Shown here in pieces: positions 44,885 through 54,455 of a stretch of 64,000 nucleotides of DNA (within the stretch, counting starts at the first letter, position 1; each line of letters starts with the position of its first letter). Source of the stretch: Pseudomonas sp. RIT-562 (GTDB lineage: Bacteria > Pseudomonadota > Gammaproteobacteria > Pseudomonadales > Pseudomonadaceae); contig NZ_JAPJIV010000007.1 of NCBI RefSeq assembly GCF_026241895.1, forward strand, positions 186,001 to 250,000, written 5' to 3'. Below the pieces are notes generated by a model. It was given only the letters and a program-made list of their open reading frames with translations, did no database searches and was not told the origin of the DNA. A program made the position numbers and the translations under genes.

Positions 44885-46480
44885 ATGCGAATTTCTACAG
44901 CTCAGTACTTTGAGACGAGTGCGGCCAAGTACCAGAACAACTTCTCCTCGATTGTGAAGACTCAGGAGCAGATCACTTCGGGCGTGCGTATTCAGAGTGC
45001 GGGGGATGATCCTGTTGGGGCTGCGCAGTTGTTGATGTTGCAGCAGCAGAAGGCGATGCTCAGCCAATACAGCAACAACATGGGCAGCATCAAGAACTCG
45101 CTGATGAACGAAGAAAGCGTCCTGGATAGCGTCAACACGGCACTGCAGCGCGCGCGTGAACTGGCCCTGAGTGCTGGCGATGGCAGCAAGAGCGATGCCG
45201 ATCGCAAGTCCATTGCCGAAGAGCTGGGCGAGATCGAAGCGAACGTGTTGAGCTTGCTGAACAGCAAGGATTCGGGGGGCAATTACATGTTCTCCGGCTC
45301 GAAGACTTCGACGCCTCCCTACGTGCGCAACAACGACGGTACCTACACCTATCAGGGCGACGACACCCAGTTGAGCCTGCAGGTGTCGGACACGCTGTCC
45401 ATCGCCACCAACGATACCGGCAAGAGCGTTCTCGAATCGGCGACCAACTCCGGGCGGACTCAGGCAATCCTTGATCCATCCAAGCCTAACGATGGTACGG
45501 TTTCCATCTCTGCGGGCCTGATGAAGTCGACTGCGGCTTACACCAAGAACTTTGCCGCTGGCGAACCTTATGAGCTGAAGTTCGTCGACAGCACTCATTA
45601 CACCATCGCGGATAAAGACGGCAACGACGTCACTTCCGAGGTGTCAGGCAACGGCACTTTCGATTCGAAAAAAGAAGGCGGTTCGACCATCAGCCTGCGC
45701 GGTGTCGACTTCGATATCACCTTGCGGCTCAAGGCGCCTGTTGATCCAGTGACCAACCTGCCGATGACCCCCGACGCAGAGGTCAAGGATCACATTTTCG
45801 CCCTGGGCACCAAGCCTGACAGCTTCAATACCTCGCGGACTCCGAGCAATGGCTCGACGGCGCAGATCACCCAGTCCGGCGTGGCTAACCAGGCTGACTA
45901 CGTCAACGGATTTCCCGGCAGTGGGGTGGTCGTCAAGTTCACCGATGCCAGCAACTACAAAGTCTATGCCCAGCCGATGAGCGCAGACAGTAAATCGATT
46001 GGTGAAGGGGCGATGGTTGCCGGCTCCGGCACGATCACCGTGGCCGGAGTGAAACTCGATTTCACCGGTGCTCCTGGCGCAGATGATCAGTTTGTCATCA
46101 GTGGCAGCAGCCACCAGACCCAGAGCGCTCTCGATACCCTGAGCCAACTACGGCAAACCCTGGAAACCCCTTCCGATGGCAACGATCTGGCGCAGATCAA
46201 GCTAAAGGATGCCTTGAACTCGGCAGTCAGCAATCTGGCCAATGCCAGCGAGCAGGTGCTGACCGTGCGTGGCGCCATCGGCGCGCGCCTGAACTCGATT
46301 GACATCCAGAGTGCTGAGAACACCAGCCTGGACCTCTCCAACACCAGCACCCAGGCCGCCATTGGCAATACTGATGTGGCGACCGCGTCGATTGATCTGG
46401 CCTTCCAGCAATCACTGCTACAAGCCTCCCAGCTGGCTTTCGTGAAAATCGCCCAGTTGAGCCTGTTCAACAAGCTGTAA
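44885..46480 (+). CDS. flgL: FlgL, hook-filament junction protein 3
   Basis: A 531-residue HAP3 protein. The N-terminus MRISTAQYFETSAAKYQNNFSSIVKTQEQITSG and the ELGEIEANVLSLLNSKDSGGNYMFSGSK region are conserved, and the C-terminus ASIDLAFQQSLLQASQLAFVKIAQLSLFNKL closes the D0 domain. The middle is lengthened by a beta-rich insertion at about 170-420, as usual in pseudomonads. A hairpin follows the stop. Confidence 0.94.
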   Translation: MRISTAQYFETSAAKYQNNFSSIVKTQEQITSGVRIQSAGDDPVGAAQLLMLQQQKAMLSQYSNNMGSIKNSLMNEESVLDSVNTALQRARELALSAGDGSKSDADRKSIAEELGEIEANVLSLLNSKDSGGNYMFSGSKTSTPPYVRNNDGTYTYQGDDTQLSLQVSDTLSIATNDTGKSVLESATNSGRTQAILDPSKPNDGTVSISAGLMKSTAAYTKNFAAGEPYELKFVDSTHYTIADKDGNDVTSEVSGNGTFDSKKEGGSTISLRGVDFDITLRLKAPVDPVTNLPMTPDAEVKDHIFALGTKPDSFNTSRTPSNGSTAQITQSGVANQADYVNGFPGSGVVVKFTDASNYKVYAQPMSADSKSIGEGAMVAGSGTITVAGVKLDFTGAPGADDQFVISGSSHQTQSALDTLSQLRQTLETPSDGNDLAQIKLKDALNSAVSNLANASEQVLTVRGAIGARLNSIDIQSAENTSLDLSNTSTQAAIGNTDVATASIDLAFQQSLLQASQLAFVKIAQLSLFNKL

Positions 46481-46490
46481 TCCCGCCTAG

Positions 46491-46530
46491 ATTGCCGGCA
46501 CCCTGGGTGCCGGCAATGCCTCGTTGTCGC
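46491..46530 (+). terminator. Probable terminator after flgL
   Basis: TTGCCGGCACCC and GGTGCCGGCAA form a strong stem (46492-46516) with a very short loop. The T-run is weak (TTTTC further on), so termination may be partial. Confidence 0.55.
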
Positions 46531-46611
46531 TTTTCTTGCCCAATACTTAATTTTTTTTACCCTCCAGTCGGCGGTTGAACGCTCGTTTGTGACTGGATGT
46601 TTGCTATAAGC

Positions 46612-46626
46612 CACGCATAATGCGTG
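46612..46626. promoter_or_regulatory. Perfect palindrome upstream of the FabH-like gene
   Basis: CACGCAT-A-ATGCGTG, with seven-base arms around one base, lies just after a TATAAG (46605-46610) that could be a -10 box. It sits in the 341-base gap between flgL and the FabH-like gene, where I see no other gene, and may be an operator. Confidence 0.45.
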
Positions 46627-46821
46627 ACCTGCGAGTCATAAAGCGCATCTTCACTGTATTGTGTAAAAAAGGATGGGCAGGGGGCTGACCCTTGTCGGGC
46701 GTGTTTTCCGGATTGGCGGAGCGTCTGCGCCGTATTTTTTCACTCGGCGAAGTCCAGTATTGTCAGTACCTCTCGGTCTTGCGAGCGGTGATCTCCAGCT
46801 ATTTAGTATTGGGAAGCCACA

Positions 46822-47748
46822 ATGATTGGCATAAAAAGCATTGCCAGCTACGTGCCAGCGAGTGGGCTGGATAATTATGCTCAGGGCGCGAAGTTCGAAA
46901 AGGATGAAGAGTTCATCCTTGGAAAAATCGGCTCGGCGTTCCTGCCGCGCAAGGACGCTGCCCAGGAAACCTCCGACCTGTGTGTCGAGGCCGCCAACGC
47001 TTTGTTCGCCAACAATCCGCAGCTCGATCGTCAAGCCATCGACGTATTGATCGTCGTCACCCAGAACGGTGACGAGGAAGGGCTGCCGCACACCTCAGCG
47101 ATCGTTCAGGACAAGCTTGGCCTGTCGACCAACGTCGCGGCCTTCGACATCTCCCTGGGTTGCTCGGGTTATGTCTACGGCATCTACGCCATCAAGGGCT
47201 TCATGGAAGCCACTGGCTTGAAGAACGGCCTGCTGATCACTGCAGACCCGTATTCGAAGATCGTCGACCCCGAAGACCGCAATACCACCATGCTGTTCGG
47301 CGATGCCGCCACGGCCACCTGGATGGGTGAAGATGCAGCCTGGCAGTTGGGTAAAGCCAAGTTCGGCACCGACGGCTCGGGTGCTCCACACCTGAAAGTC
47401 ACTGACGGCGTGTTCTATATGAACGGGCGTCAGGTGTTCAACTTCGCGCTGCTCAAAGTGCCGGCGCACCTGCACGAGCTGCTTGACGAGTCAGGCCTGG
47501 TGTCCCAGGACATCGACGCGTTCTGTATCCATCAAGGCAGTGCGGCCATCGTCGACGCCGTGGCACGGCGTTTCGAAGGCGAGCCGGAGAAATTCGTCAA
47601 GGACATGGTCGAGACCGGCAACACTGTGTCGTCGAGCATTCCGCTGCTGCTGGAAAAGCACATGTTCGACTCCAGCTGGAAGCGCGTGGCCATCAGCGGT
47701 TTCGGCGTGGGCCTGTCCTGGGGTTCGGCGATTATTCATCGCCCCTGA
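46822..47748 (+). CDS. FabH-like 3-oxoacyl-ACP synthase III, probable flagellin-modification gene
   Basis: A 308-residue thiolase-fold condensing enzyme. The FabH triad is intact: Cys114 (DISLGCSGYVYG), His237 (FCIHQGSAAIVD) and Asn267 (ETGNTVSSSIP). It stands alone between flgL and fliC, the slot occupied in plant-associated pseudomonads by a flagellin glycosylation island of glycosyltransferases and a KAS III gene (orf3 of P. syringae pv. tabaci). Here no glycosyltransferase accompanies it. A role in making the acyl group of a flagellin sugar is inferred from position and family only. It has its own terminator after it. Confidence 0.82.
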   Translation: MIGIKSIASYVPASGLDNYAQGAKFEKDEEFILGKIGSAFLPRKDAAQETSDLCVEAANALFANNPQLDRQAIDVLIVVTQNGDEEGLPHTSAIVQDKLGLSTNVAAFDISLGCSGYVYGIYAIKGFMEATGLKNGLLITADPYSKIVDPEDRNTTMLFGDAATATWMGEDAAWQLGKAKFGTDGSGAPHLKVTDGVFYMNGRQVFNFALLKVPAHLHELLDESGLVSQDIDAFCIHQGSAAIVDAVARRFEGEPEKFVKDMVETGNTVSSSIPLLLEKHMFDSSWKRVAISGFGVGLSWGSAIIHRP

Positions 47749-47770
47749 CGCGCCAGTTAATTAACGCCAA

Positions 47771-47807
47771 AAAAACGCCCATGACCGCGAGGTCATGGGC
47801 GTTTTTG
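47771..47807 (+). terminator. Rho-independent terminator after the FabH-like gene
   Basis: ACGCCCATGACC, GCGA loop, GGTCATGGGCGT, then TTTTT. The A-run before the stem makes it potentially bidirectional. It isolates fliC from upstream transcription. Confidence 0.9.
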
Positions 47808-47882
47808 CTTTCAGGGGGGCAGAGCTAAGGCCTTGAATCGCAAGGAGTGGCACGGTGCTAGTAAAAAAAAACAAAAAAGCGC

Positions 47883-47909
47883 TCAAGCAACCCGCTTTCA
47901 CGACGATAA
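47883..47909 (+). promoter_or_regulatory. Sigma-28 (FliA) promoter of fliC
   Basis: TCAAGCAA (47883-47890) and GACGATAA (47902-47909) with an 11-base spacer match the flagellin promoter consensus (TAAAGTTT-N11-GCCGATAA) in the variant form common in Pseudomonas. It is about 80 bases before the fliC ATG. Confidence 0.82.
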
Positions 47910-47989
47910 CTATTACGAAGGTTCTCTAGGCCACACCCGGCGGTTGCCAGGGCCGGAAGCCGCAGCACCCAACCAACGAGGAATTCGTC

Positions 47990-49975
47990 ATGGCTTTATC
48001 AGTAAACACCAACATCACCTCCCTGGGCGTTCAGAAAAACCTGAACAAGGCTTCCGACGCTCTGAGCAACTCGATGAACCGCCTGTCCTCCGGCCTGAAA
48101 ATCAACAGCGCTAAAGACGACGCTGCCGGCATGCAAATCGCCAACCGTCTGGGCAACCAGGTGAAAGGTTTGAACGTTGCAATCGCCAACGCCAACAACG
48201 GTGTTTCGATCGCGCAGACCGCTGAAGGCGCGATGCAAGAATCCACCAACCTGCTGCAACGTCTGCGTGAACTCGCCCTGCAGTCTGCGAACGGTGATAA
48301 AAGCGACGCTGACCGTACTTCCCTGCAGCAGGAATTCACCGCCAAGGTGGGTGAGCTGACCCGTATCTCCAACACCACCACCTTCGGTGGTCGTAACCTG
48401 CTGGACGGTTCGTTCAGCAACGTTGGTTTCCAAATCGGCGCAAATGCCAACGAAACCATCTCGTTCGGTATGACCGACATCAGCGCCACCGGTCTGAAAG
48501 GTACTTACAGCGAGGCAAGCGTTAACAGCACTGCGTTAGCTGGTTTGAGCGCTACCGCCACTGGTTCGACTCTACCATTGCCTAAGGGGGCTAGCGTAAC
48601 GGGTGGTGCTGCACTTGCGACTACCGCTGCCGACAAGATTGATATCAACGGAACAGTAATCACCTTCGGTGTTGCTGCTGCTGGTAGTGCTTCTGGTATC
48701 TCCGCTGCAGCGGCGATCAACCTTGCATCCGGTACTACAGGTGTTACTGCTACTTCCGATCCTTCAACCGGTGCCTTGACCCTGTCTTCGAAGGGCAACA
48801 TCGTTTTGGGGGACAACGTTGCTGGTAGTCTGGCCAAAGCAGGCTTGACCGCGGGCACTACTGCTGCTGTTGCTGCAGAACCAAAAGCTACAGTAACCGG
48901 CACTGCCGCTTTGGCGACAACTGCTGGCGATATTCTCAACATCAACGGCACAGACATTACTCTGACTACAGCTGCTGCTGGTGCTGCCGCCGGTCTAGCG
49001 GCAGCTGTCGCGATCAACAGCAAGTCGGCTCAGACCGGCGTTACAGCTTCAACCGATGCTGCTGGTCTTCTGACCCTGACCTCGGCGAAAGACTTCACCG
49101 TTGGTGGCGCTGACGTGGCCAAAACCGGCTTGACGGCTGGTACTACTGGTGCATGGGATAAAGAAAAGATGGGCTCTGCTGGTGCCATCACCGTTAACGG
49201 TACGAGTGTATCGTGGGCTGCGGGTGCCACAATGAAAACGGTATTGTCCAGTCTCGCAGCCACCACAGGCGCAGGCGGCACAGCAACTGTTAAAGAAGGT
49301 CGTGTGACCCTCACTTCGGGCGAAGGTAAAGACATCAAGCTGGCCAACACTTCCAGCGGCTCGCTGTCTCAGCTGGGTCTGTCGGCAGGTACTTCCCAGG
49401 CCAAGCTGAAAGAAGACACCTCTGTAGACGTCAACGGCGTTGAAGTCAAATTCAAGAAAGGCGATACCACCGACGCGATCGTTGCGTCGATCAACAGCGC
49501 CAGCACCGGCGTGAATGCCAGCAAAAACGCTGACGGCACCCTGAATCTGTTTGCTGACAAAGACATCACCCTCAAGGATGGCAGTGCGGGTACTGGTCTG
49601 GCCGCACTGGGTCTGACCGCCGTTTCCGCTGCTGGCACCAAGTCTGCAGTTACCATGGAAACTACCGTTTCCGACCTGAGCATCCTGACTAATGCCGCTT
49701 CGCAACAGGCAGTACAGGCACTGGACGGCGCTCTTCAGCAAATCGACAGCCAGCGTTCGCAGCTGGGTGCGGTGCAAAACCGTTTCGCCAGCACCGTGGC
49801 CAACTTGCAGAGCATTTCGCAGAACTCCACCGCTGCTAAAGGCCGCGTAGAGGACGCTGACTTTGCATCCGAAGCTGCTGAACTGACTAAGCAACAAACC
49901 CTGCAACAGGCGTCCACCGCGATCCTGTCCCAGGCTAACCAACTGCCATCCGCTGTTCTGAAGCTGCTTCAGTAA
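47990..49975 (+). CDS. fliC: FliC, flagellin with expanded central region
   Basis: A 661-residue flagellin. The N-terminal [54 protein letters not shown] and the C-terminal [27 protein letters not shown] form the D0/D1 core. Between about residues 205 and 545 lie four modules of the flagellin_IN type. Modules 1 (about 207-290) and 2 (about 306-385) are clearly similar (AALATTA near their starts, LTAGTT at their ends, 99-residue offset); modules 3 and 4 are more diverged. The coding part of the insert uses codons less like the neighbours (more A/T in third positions). FliA-driven; ribosome site GAGGAATTC before the ATG. Confidence 0.95.
   Translation: MALSVNTNITSLGVQKNLNKASDALSNSMNRLSSGLKINSAKDDAAGMQIANRLGNQVKGLNVAIANANNGVSIAQTAEGAMQESTNLLQRLRELALQSANGDKSDADRTSLQQEFTAKVGELTRISNTTTFGGRNLLDGSFSNVGFQIGANANETISFGMTDISATGLKGTYSEASVNSTALAGLSATATGSTLPLPKGASVTGGAALATTAADKIDINGTVITFGVAAAGSASGISAAAAINLASGTTGVTATSDPSTGALTLSSKGNIVLGDNVAGSLAKAGLTAGTTAAVAAEPKATVTGTAALATTAGDILNINGTDITLTTAAAGAAAGLAAAVAINSKSAQTGVTASTDAAGLLTLTSAKDFTVGGADVAKTGLTAGTTGAWDKEKMGSAGAITVNGTSVSWAAGATMKTVLSSLAATTGAGGTATVKEGRVTLTSGEGKDIKLANTSSGSLSQLGLSAGTSQAKLKEDTSVDVNGVEVKFKKGDTTDAIVASINSASTGVNASKNADGTLNLFADKDITLKDGSAGTGLAALGLTAVSAAGTKSAVTMETTVSDLSILTNAASQQAVQALDGALQQIDSQRSQLGAVQNRFASTVANLQSISQNSTAAKGRVEDADFASEAAELTKQQTLQQASTAILSQANQLPSAVLKLLQ
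48602..49624 (+). repeat. Internal repeat modules in fliC (flagellin_IN type)
   Basis: The region encodes four successive beta-rich modules each of about 70-90 residues. The first two are offset by 99 residues (297 bases) and clearly share ancestry, while modules 3 and 4 share only the pattern INGT..V..A...S and the ending L-GL-A-T. It forms the exposed D2/D3 part of the filament. Confidence 0.72.
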
Positions 49976-49994
49976 TATCGGTAGCGGTTAACTA

Positions 49995-50028
49995 ACGGAA
50001 GGGCGCTCTACGTGCCCTTCCGTTTTTT
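49995..50028 (+). terminator. Rho-independent terminator of fliC
   Basis: ACGGAAGGGC, GCTCTAC loop area, GCCCTTCCGT, then TTTTTT, 19 bases after the stop codon. Confidence 0.9.
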
Positions 50029-50046
50029 CAGTTTTGAGGTGATGAC

Positions 50047-50391
50047 ATGGATATGAGCATTAAGCTGAACGCGCATTACCCGGCTGCCGCGACCCAAGCG
50101 GCTAGCGCCTCCGTCACCCTGGCACCGCCAGTGGCCGAGCAAGAGCCCACCGCCACTGAAGATACCAAGCGCGTGGCTTTGGAAAAGGCCGTGACCGATA
50201 TTCGCGAGTTCGTGCAATCGACTCAGCGAAACCTGGATTTTTCCATCGATGACACCACCGGAGCGGTCGTGGTCAAAGTAGTCGCCACCGAAAGTGGCGA
50301 AGTCATTCGGCAAATCCCGTCGGAAACTGCTTTGAAGCTTGCACAGAATTTGAGTGATGCCAGCAGCCTCCTGTTTGATACGAAGGCCTGA
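50047..50391 (+). CDS. flaG: FlaG-family protein
   Basis: A 114-residue protein of the FlaG family, which affects filament length. The C-terminal half has the diagnostic RNLDFSIDDTTGAVVVKVVATESGEVIRQIPSETALKLAQNL. The N-terminal half is Ala/Pro-rich and variable. It follows the fliC terminator and precedes fliD by 81 bases. Confidence 0.9.
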   Translation: MDMSIKLNAHYPAAATQAASASVTLAPPVAEQEPTATEDTKRVALEKAVTDIREFVQSTQRNLDFSIDDTTGAVVVKVVATESGEVIRQIPSETALKLAQNLSDASSLLFDTKA

Positions 50392-50472
50392 GCTGGCATG
50401 AAATGTGTTTCTGACTGCAGCTACGGCAATATTCGCCAATAAAGCGGCAGCCACAGGACAAGGAGAATACCA

Positions 50473-51837
50473 ATGGCGAGTTCAACGATTTCCGGCCCGG
50501 GTTCGGGCTACGACACCCAAGCCATCGTCAAGGCGCTGGTAGGGGCTGAGAAGGCACCTAAACAGGCTCAGATCACCAGTCTGCAAAAAGACACGACCAT
50601 TCAGTTGTCGAGCGTCGGCTCGGTGAAAAATGCGCTGGAAACCTACCGGGCTGCAATCGCCAAGTTGAACAACGTGGCCGCATTCAATGGCCTCGCCGCT
50701 ACCTCGTCCGAAGAAAAAAACGTCAAGGTCACTCTGGGTGATGGCGCCGCCAGCGGCAAATATGTGGTGGTGGTCAAGGAGCTGGCGACGTCCTCGAAAG
50801 TCACGAGCAAAGTAGTTGAGGGAGGGGCGTCGGGCTCGGCCAACTCCAGCGATGAAACCCAGACATTGACTATCACCCAGGCGGGCAAGAGCTACGATGT
50901 GCTTGTGCCTGGCGGCGCGACCCTGCAGGAAGTGCGCGAGTCGATCAATACTCAGCTGTCAGCCCAGGGTATCAGTGCCAACGTCTTGAGCGATGCGAAC
51001 GGGGGGCGTCTGGTTATCGGCTCCAACACTACGGGCGTGGACACTGACATCACTTTGAGCGGTGACTCAGACCTGGCACAAGGTTATGACAAAGGCACGC
51101 CAGCGCAGAATGCCAAGTACACCATCGACGGTATCGAGATGGAGTCCACCAGCAACAACGTCACTTCCGCCATCAGTGGCGTGTCGCTGGAGCTGCTGGC
51201 CAAAGACAAGGACAAACCGGTCATCGTCACTGTGGCGAGCAACACCGGAACGCTGAAAACCTCGGTTCAGTCTTTCGTTACTGCCTACAACGCGTTGATG
51301 ACCAGCATTAATACCCAGACCAAGGTCACCGCCACCGGCGATTCTTCGACCACCACCGCTGGCGCCTTGACCGGTGATGCTTCTATGCGTCAACTGGTCA
51401 ACAATCTGCGCAGTGAGTTGGTCAACAGTTCGGGGTCGAGCGCCATGAGCAGTCTGGCGCAAATGGGCATTACCACTGACCAGAAAACCGGTCTGCTGAG
51501 CCTGGACGACAAGGAATGGGACAAAGCTGTAGTCAAGGGAGCAGGTGATATCGCTAAGATGTTTACAGGTGATACTGGCTTGGTGACTCGCATGACCAAG
51601 GCGACTGCCTCCTACGTCGGCACGACCGGATCGCTGGCTAGCAGGGTGACGGACCTCAACACCAAGTTGACCGACCTCACAACCCAGCAAGCCGACCTCG
51701 ATCGTCGCATGGAGAGCCTGCAGACATCCCTGACCGCCAAGTACACGGCCATGGACACCCTGATCGCCCAGCTCAATGCCAGCAGCTCCAGCATCATGAC
51801 AACGCTCAACTCGCTGAATAATCCTAAGTCGGATTAA
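50473..51837 (+). CDS. fliD: FliD, filament cap protein (HAP2)
   Basis: A 454-residue cap protein. The N-terminal domain opens MASSTISGPGSGYDTQAIVKALVGAEKAPKQAQI. A flagellin_IN motif occurs at about 140-190. The C-terminal region from about 230 has QSFVTAYNALMTSINTQTKV and the closing coiled coil ending QLNASSSSIMTTLNSLN. It lies between flaG and fliS; AAGGAGAATACC is its ribosome site. Confidence 0.95.
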   Translation: MASSTISGPGSGYDTQAIVKALVGAEKAPKQAQITSLQKDTTIQLSSVGSVKNALETYRAAIAKLNNVAAFNGLAATSSEEKNVKVTLGDGAASGKYVVVVKELATSSKVTSKVVEGGASGSANSSDETQTLTITQAGKSYDVLVPGGATLQEVRESINTQLSAQGISANVLSDANGGRLVIGSNTTGVDTDITLSGDSDLAQGYDKGTPAQNAKYTIDGIEMESTSNNVTSAISGVSLELLAKDKDKPVIVTVASNTGTLKTSVQSFVTAYNALMTSINTQTKVTATGDSSTTTAGALTGDASMRQLVNNLRSELVNSSGSSAMSSLAQMGITTDQKTGLLSLDDKEWDKAVVKGAGDIAKMFTGDTGLVTRMTKATASYVGTTGSLASRVTDLNTKLTDLTTQQADLDRRMESLQTSLTAKYTAMDTLIAQLNASSSSIMTTLNSLNNPKSD

Positions 51838-51974
51838 TTCCAGGGCACGCACGCGTCCCGCATCGAGTGGAGAAATGATTTGGGCCTGAATGCCCCGATT
51901 AAAGTTTTATGTGACGCAGTCGACAAACTTCATATAGATAAATGTCCGACTGCGGCCGGTAACGAGGTAGCAAC

Positions 51975-52376
51975 ATGAATCCGATGAAAGCCCTTCGTGC
52001 GTATCAGAAGGTCAACTCCCACGCGCAGATCTCCGAGGCCAGCCCTCACCGTCTGATCCAGATGCTGTTCGAGGGTGGACTTGATCGCCTGGCTCAAGCC
52101 AAAGGCGCAATGGAGCGCGGCGACATCGCGCAGAAATGCGTGCTGATCACCAAGTCCATCGGCATCATCACTGGCCTGCGCCAGGGGTTGAATGAAGAGA
52201 AGGCCCCGGACCCGGCTGCCATCCAGCAACTGGACAGCCTGTACGAGTACATGAACTCGCAGCTGCTGAAGGCCAACCTCAACAACGATCCGCAAATCAT
52301 CGATGAAGTCGCGCGCCTGCTGACCACCGTGAAAAGTGGCTGGGATGCGATTGCCGCGCAAGAGACCGCGCTATAG
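51975..52376 (+). CDS. fliS: FliS, flagellin export chaperone
   Basis: A 133-residue helical chaperone that keeps flagellin monomeric before export. The stretch MKALRAYQKVNSHAQISEASPHRLIQMLFEGGLDRLAQAKGAMERGDIAQK is the family N-terminal region. It follows fliD by 137 bases and precedes the fliT-like gene by 24 bases. Confidence 0.95.
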   Translation: MNPMKALRAYQKVNSHAQISEASPHRLIQMLFEGGLDRLAQAKGAMERGDIAQKCVLITKSIGIITGLRQGLNEEKAPDPAAIQQLDSLYEYMNSQLLKANLNNDPQIIDEVARLLTTVKSGWDAIAAQETAL

Positions 52377-52400
52377 GCCTACTAGCCGAGGAACAACGCC

Positions 52401-52697
52401 ATGAGTCAAGCATTGCAACGGATTGAACAAACCCGCGAAGCGCTCATCGATGCGCTGGCCGAGCGTGATTGGGGGGCGATTGGCGCGCTGGATTCGGCCT
52501 GCCGTGAATGCGTCGATGAGGTGCTGAGTGAAGCGCCGATCGACGAGGAAGCGCTGCGGACCAATCTGGAGAGTCTGCTGGCGGTGTACAAGGATTTATT
52601 GACGGCGACGATGGGCGAGCGTCAGGCGATAGTCGACGAGATGTCGCAGATCACCCAAGCGAAGAGTGCGGCAAAGGTTTACCATCTGTTTGGTTAA
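52401..52697 (+). CDS. fliT: FliT-like flagellar chaperone
   Basis: A small helical protein of 98 residues in the normal fliT position after fliS. It has the helix pattern LQRIEQTREALIDALAERDWGAIGALDSACRECVDEVL and a C-terminal helix. FliT family sequences diverge strongly, so the name rests on size, fold expectation and location. Confidence 0.75.
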   Translation: MSQALQRIEQTREALIDALAERDWGAIGALDSACRECVDEVLSEAPIDEEALRTNLESLLAVYKDLLTATMGERQAIVDEMSQITQAKSAAKVYHLFG

Positions 52698-52869
52698 TTA
52701 ATCCGCGGTTAATCCAAGCATCTGCGCCATATATTTGACTGTGCACGGTTTTTTGACTTAACTAGTGGCTGTTTACAGATTTCAGGCGTCTATAGGCCTA
52801 ACAGGTCTGCAAGCGTCTAGCTTGCCCACTCATTTCGGGCACCGAGTTGACTAGGGAAGTTGCTATTGC

Positions 52870-54345
<1,476 letters not shown>

Positions 54346-54385
54346 CGCCTGTTTTTCAAGTCCTTCATTTGTAGGCGGTTTTTTT

Positions 54386-54402
54386 TAGGCACGGGTATTG
54401 CT
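54386..54402 (+). promoter_or_regulatory. Sigma-54 promoter of fleSR
   Basis: AGGCACGGGTATTGCTA has GG (54388-54389) and GC (54400-54401) 10 bases apart and the TTGC core. It is about 55 bases before fleS, in agreement with FleQ-dependent transcription of fleSR in pseudomonads. Confidence 0.78.
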
Positions 54403-54455
54403 ACATCCCTCGCAACGTTCCGTTTAACTGACGGTCAGCCACGCGAGAGTGCCCG

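Noticed and set aside
46709..46730. GG-N10-GC pattern suggesting a sigma-54 promoter for the FabH-like gene
   Set aside because: The -12 part reads CTGC instead of TTGC and the -24 part is TTGGCGG instead of TGGCAC; too weak compared with the three good sigma-54 sites in the window.
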